Of a stretch of DNA of 64,000 nt, positions 62,411-64,000 are shown in pieces. Below the pieces are notes generated by a model, which ran no database searches, was not told the origin of the DNA, and worked only from the letters and a program-made list of their open reading frames with translations. This DNA is from Porticoccus litoralis (GTDB taxonomy: Bacteria; Pseudomonadota; Gammaproteobacteria; Pseudomonadales; Porticoccaceae). Where the stretch lies: positions 124,001 to 188,000 of the forward strand of contig NZ_JAUUUU010000001.1 of the NCBI RefSeq assembly GCF_030676955.1, written 5' to 3'. Positions within the stretch are counted from its first letter, which is position 1. Every line of letters begins with the position of its first letter. The position numbers were made by a program, and so were the translations under genes.

Positions 62411-62423
62411 CAAATATTATTTG
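62411..62423. promoter_or_regulatory. Palindrome in the ectA leader
   Basis: CAAATATTATTTG is a perfect 13-bp palindrome (six-base arms) 34 bp upstream of the ectA ATG. It is a candidate operator for the neighbouring MarR regulator, but being very AT-rich it could arise by chance. Confidence 0.3.
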
Positions 62424-62456
62424 AACTATACATATTTACCCGAGAATTTTTACCCA

Positions 62457-62969
62457 ATGAATCACGCCACTTCATTTCGTCCACCGCTGCCGGAAGATGG
62501 TGCACAGGTACATCAACTGGTATCTGAGTGCCCGCCTCTAGACCAGAACTCCGTCTACTGCAATCTGCTGCAATGCTCGCATTTTCGAGACACGTCGGTT
62601 GCTGTAGACATGGGCGATCGACTGGTTGGCTTTATTTCTGGCTACCTGATACCCGATCGACCAGACACGCTGTTCATCTGGCAAGTTGCCGTCCACGAAC
62701 AGGCCCGTGGTCTTGGCCTGGCTAGCCGAATGCTGCTCGAGATACTCAGGCGACCGCAGTGCGCCAAGGTTTCCTACCTGGAAACCTCCATAACGGCTGA
62801 CAACCAGGCTTCCTGGGGGCTGTTCAAACGCCTTGCAGACCGCCTGGGCACCAACACACAAGATTCAACCCTATTTGACCGGGACAGGCACTTTCGGGGT
62901 CAACACGACACCGAATGCCTCGTCAAAATTGGGCCATTTAATAATGCACAGGTCATTGAGGCCTCATAA
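62457..62969 (+). CDS. ectA: L-2,4-diaminobutyrate acetyltransferase
   Basis: GNAT-fold enzyme of ectoine synthesis, acetylating the gamma-amino group of diaminobutyrate. The ATG at 62457 gives 170 residues; a TTG at 62421 would add 12. Family segments: HQLVSECPPLDQNSVYCNLLQCSHF near the N-terminus, WQVAVHEQARGLGLASRML (acetyl-CoA site) and YLETSITADNQASWGLFKRLA. First gene of the ect operon, 26 bp before ectB. Ectoine is a compatible solute, so expression should rise with salt. Confidence 0.95.
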   Translation: MNHATSFRPPLPEDGAQVHQLVSECPPLDQNSVYCNLLQCSHFRDTSVAVDMGDRLVGFISGYLIPDRPDTLFIWQVAVHEQARGLGLASRMLLEILRRPQCAKVSYLETSITADNQASWGLFKRLADRLGTNTQDSTLFDRDRHFRGQHDTECLVKIGPFNNAQVIEAS

Positions 62970-62995
62970 CTCACTCAGGAAGAGGACACTCCATT

Positions 62996-64000
62996 ATGAA
63001 AATTTTTGAAGAGATCGAATCAGAAGTTCAGAGCTACGCCCGTTCTTTCCCGCGCGTCTTCAACAAAGCGCAGGGCGAATTCCTTTACGACGAGGAAGGC
63101 AACCAGTACCTGGACTTTCTCGCCGGAGCCGGCACCCTCAATTACGGACACAACAACCCGGTATTCAAAGAGAAACTACTTGAGTATATCCACCAGGATG
63201 GCATCACCCACGGCCTGGATCTGCACACCAAGGCAAAAGGTGAATTCCTGGAAAGTTTTAACGAGAAGATCCTCAAGCCCCGCAACCTCGAATATGTCAT
63301 GCAGTTTACCGGCCCCACCGGCACCAACGCCGTGGAAGCGGCGCTTAAGCTGACCCGCAACATCAAGGGCCGGGAAAATATCATCGCATTTACCAATGGC
63401 TTCCACGGGGTCAGCCTCGGTTCCCTGTCGGCCACCGGCAATTCACACCACCGCGGTGCTGCCGGGGTAAGCCTCAGCGGCACCAGCCGTATGCCCTATG
63501 ACGGCTACCTGGGAGATCACATCGACACCACCATCTACCTGGACAAGGTACTGACCGACTCCAGCAGCGGCATCGACAAACCCGCGGCGGTGATCGTGGA
63601 AACGGTTCAGGGCGAAGGTGGCATCAATGCCGCCAGCTTCGAATGGCTACGCAACCTGGAAAAAATCTGCCGCAAGCACGATGTGTTGTTGATTGTCGAT
63701 GATATTCAGGCAGGCTGTGGTCGCACCGGAACCTATTTCAGTTTCGAAGAAGCGGGCATCTATCCCGACATCATCACCATGTCGAAATCACTGGGCGGCT
63801 ACGGCCTGCCCTTTGCCGTGGTGCTGATTCGTCCGGAGCTGGACCACTGGAAGCCCGGTGAGCACAACGGGACTTTCAGGGGCAACAACTTTGCCTTTGT
63901 CACTGCCAAGGCGGCTATCGACCATTACTGGGCTGACAACCAGTTCTCCAAACAAGTTAAGAAAAAAGGCGAATACGTGTCACAGCGCCTCAATACCATC
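62996..64000 (+). CDS. ectB: Diaminobutyrate-2-oxoglutarate transaminase (N-terminal part, cut by window edge)
   Basis: PLP class III aminotransferase making diaminobutyrate from aspartate semialdehyde, the first committed step of ectoine synthesis. 335 residues are present. Motifs: FLAGAGTLNYGHNNP, FTGPTGTNAVEAALKL, GFHGVSLGSLSATGN, VETVQGEGGINAAS, LIVDDIQAGCGRTGTYFSFE and the PLP lysine in TMSKSLGGYGLPFAVV. AGAGGA lies 9 nt before the ATG at 62996. EctC should follow outside the window. Confidence 0.96.
   Translation, partial: MKIFEEIESEVQSYARSFPRVFNKAQGEFLYDEEGNQYLDFLAGAGTLNYGHNNPVFKEKLLEYIHQDGITHGLDLHTKAKGEFLESFNEKILKPRNLEYVMQFTGPTGTNAVEAALKLTRNIKGRENIIAFTNGFHGVSLGSLSATGNSHHRGAAGVSLSGTSRMPYDGYLGDHIDTTIYLDKVLTDSSSGIDKPAAVIVETVQGEGGINAASFEWLRNLEKICRKHDVLLIVDDIQAGCGRTGTYFSFEEAGIYPDIITMSKSLGGYGLPFAVVLIRPELDHWKPGEHNGTFRGNNFAFVTAKAAIDHYWADNQFSKQVKKKGEYVSQRLNTI

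Overview
The window is a densely packed stretch of conserved chromosomal genes from a gammaproteobacterium. Gene order matches the Pseudomonas/Cellvibrio side of the class: isc-hsc operon, suhB, rpoS-nlpD-pcm-truD-ispF-ispD-ftsB-eno-kdsA-pyrG-tilS-accA-dnaE, the lpx/bamA/rseP/dxr/uppS/pyrH/tsf/rpsB run, and map-glnD-dapC-dapD-dapE. An ectoine locus (ectA, ectB), FabV as enoyl reductase and a wax-ester/triacylglycerol acyltransferase (WS/DGAT) suggest a marine or halotolerant member. I cannot name the genus from the sequence.

Layout. 1-3.9 kb (minus strand): Fe-S assembly operon iscR-iscS-iscU-iscA-hscB-hscA, with hscA cut by the window edge, behind a promoter overlapped by two abutting IscR-type sites. 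3.9-5.7 kb: trmJ and, divergently, suhB. 5.7-18.2 kb: rpoS back through tilS, almost all minus strand. Three departures from the usual order occur here: surE is missing, a DUF368 polyprenyl-phosphate translocase gene lies between pcm and nlpD, and a plus-strand glutamine-amidotransferase gene lies between truD and ispF. 18.4-19.8 kb: an unusual stand-alone AcoR-like sensory protein. 19.8-40.4 kb (minus): accA, dnaE, an inserted WS/DGAT gene, rnhB, lpxB, lpxA, fabZ, lpxD, skp/ompH, bamA, rseP, dxr, cdsA, uppS, frr, pyrH, tsf, rpsB. This joins translation start-up genes, isoprenoid/undecaprenyl supply, lipid A synthesis and outer-membrane assembly in one long cluster.

40.6-50 kb (plus): map, glnD, dapC, nth, an ArsC/Spx-like reductase, dapD, a nitrobindin-like protein and dapE, so three steps of the succinylase lysine/DAP pathway sit together (a sixA-like gene lies opposite). 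50-53.2 kb: a DUF481 outer-membrane protein, rsmJ, an OmpA-like lipoprotein and a small leucine-rich-repeat lipoprotein. 53.2-53.6 kb is the longest gene-free stretch; it is AT-rich and carries DnaA-box-like 9-mers. 53.6-59.8 kb (minus): an MBL hydrolase, bamC, dapA, an LpxL-type acyltransferase, a 22-bp tandem repeat, DUF2789, a second MBL hydrolase and fabV. 60-64 kb: doxX, long-form purC, a MarR regulator convergent with purC and divergent from ectA, then ectB, which runs off the window.

Most of the window is ordinary housekeeping sequence and I see no defence island, prophage, IS element, CRISPR array, rRNA or tRNA gene. The points most worth a second look are the regulator-like protein without AAA+ or DNA-binding domains at 18.4 kb, the DnaA-box/AT-rich region at 53.3 kb, the 22-bp repeat array at 57.4 kb, and the shifted Fe-S cysteine pattern of the endonuclease III.
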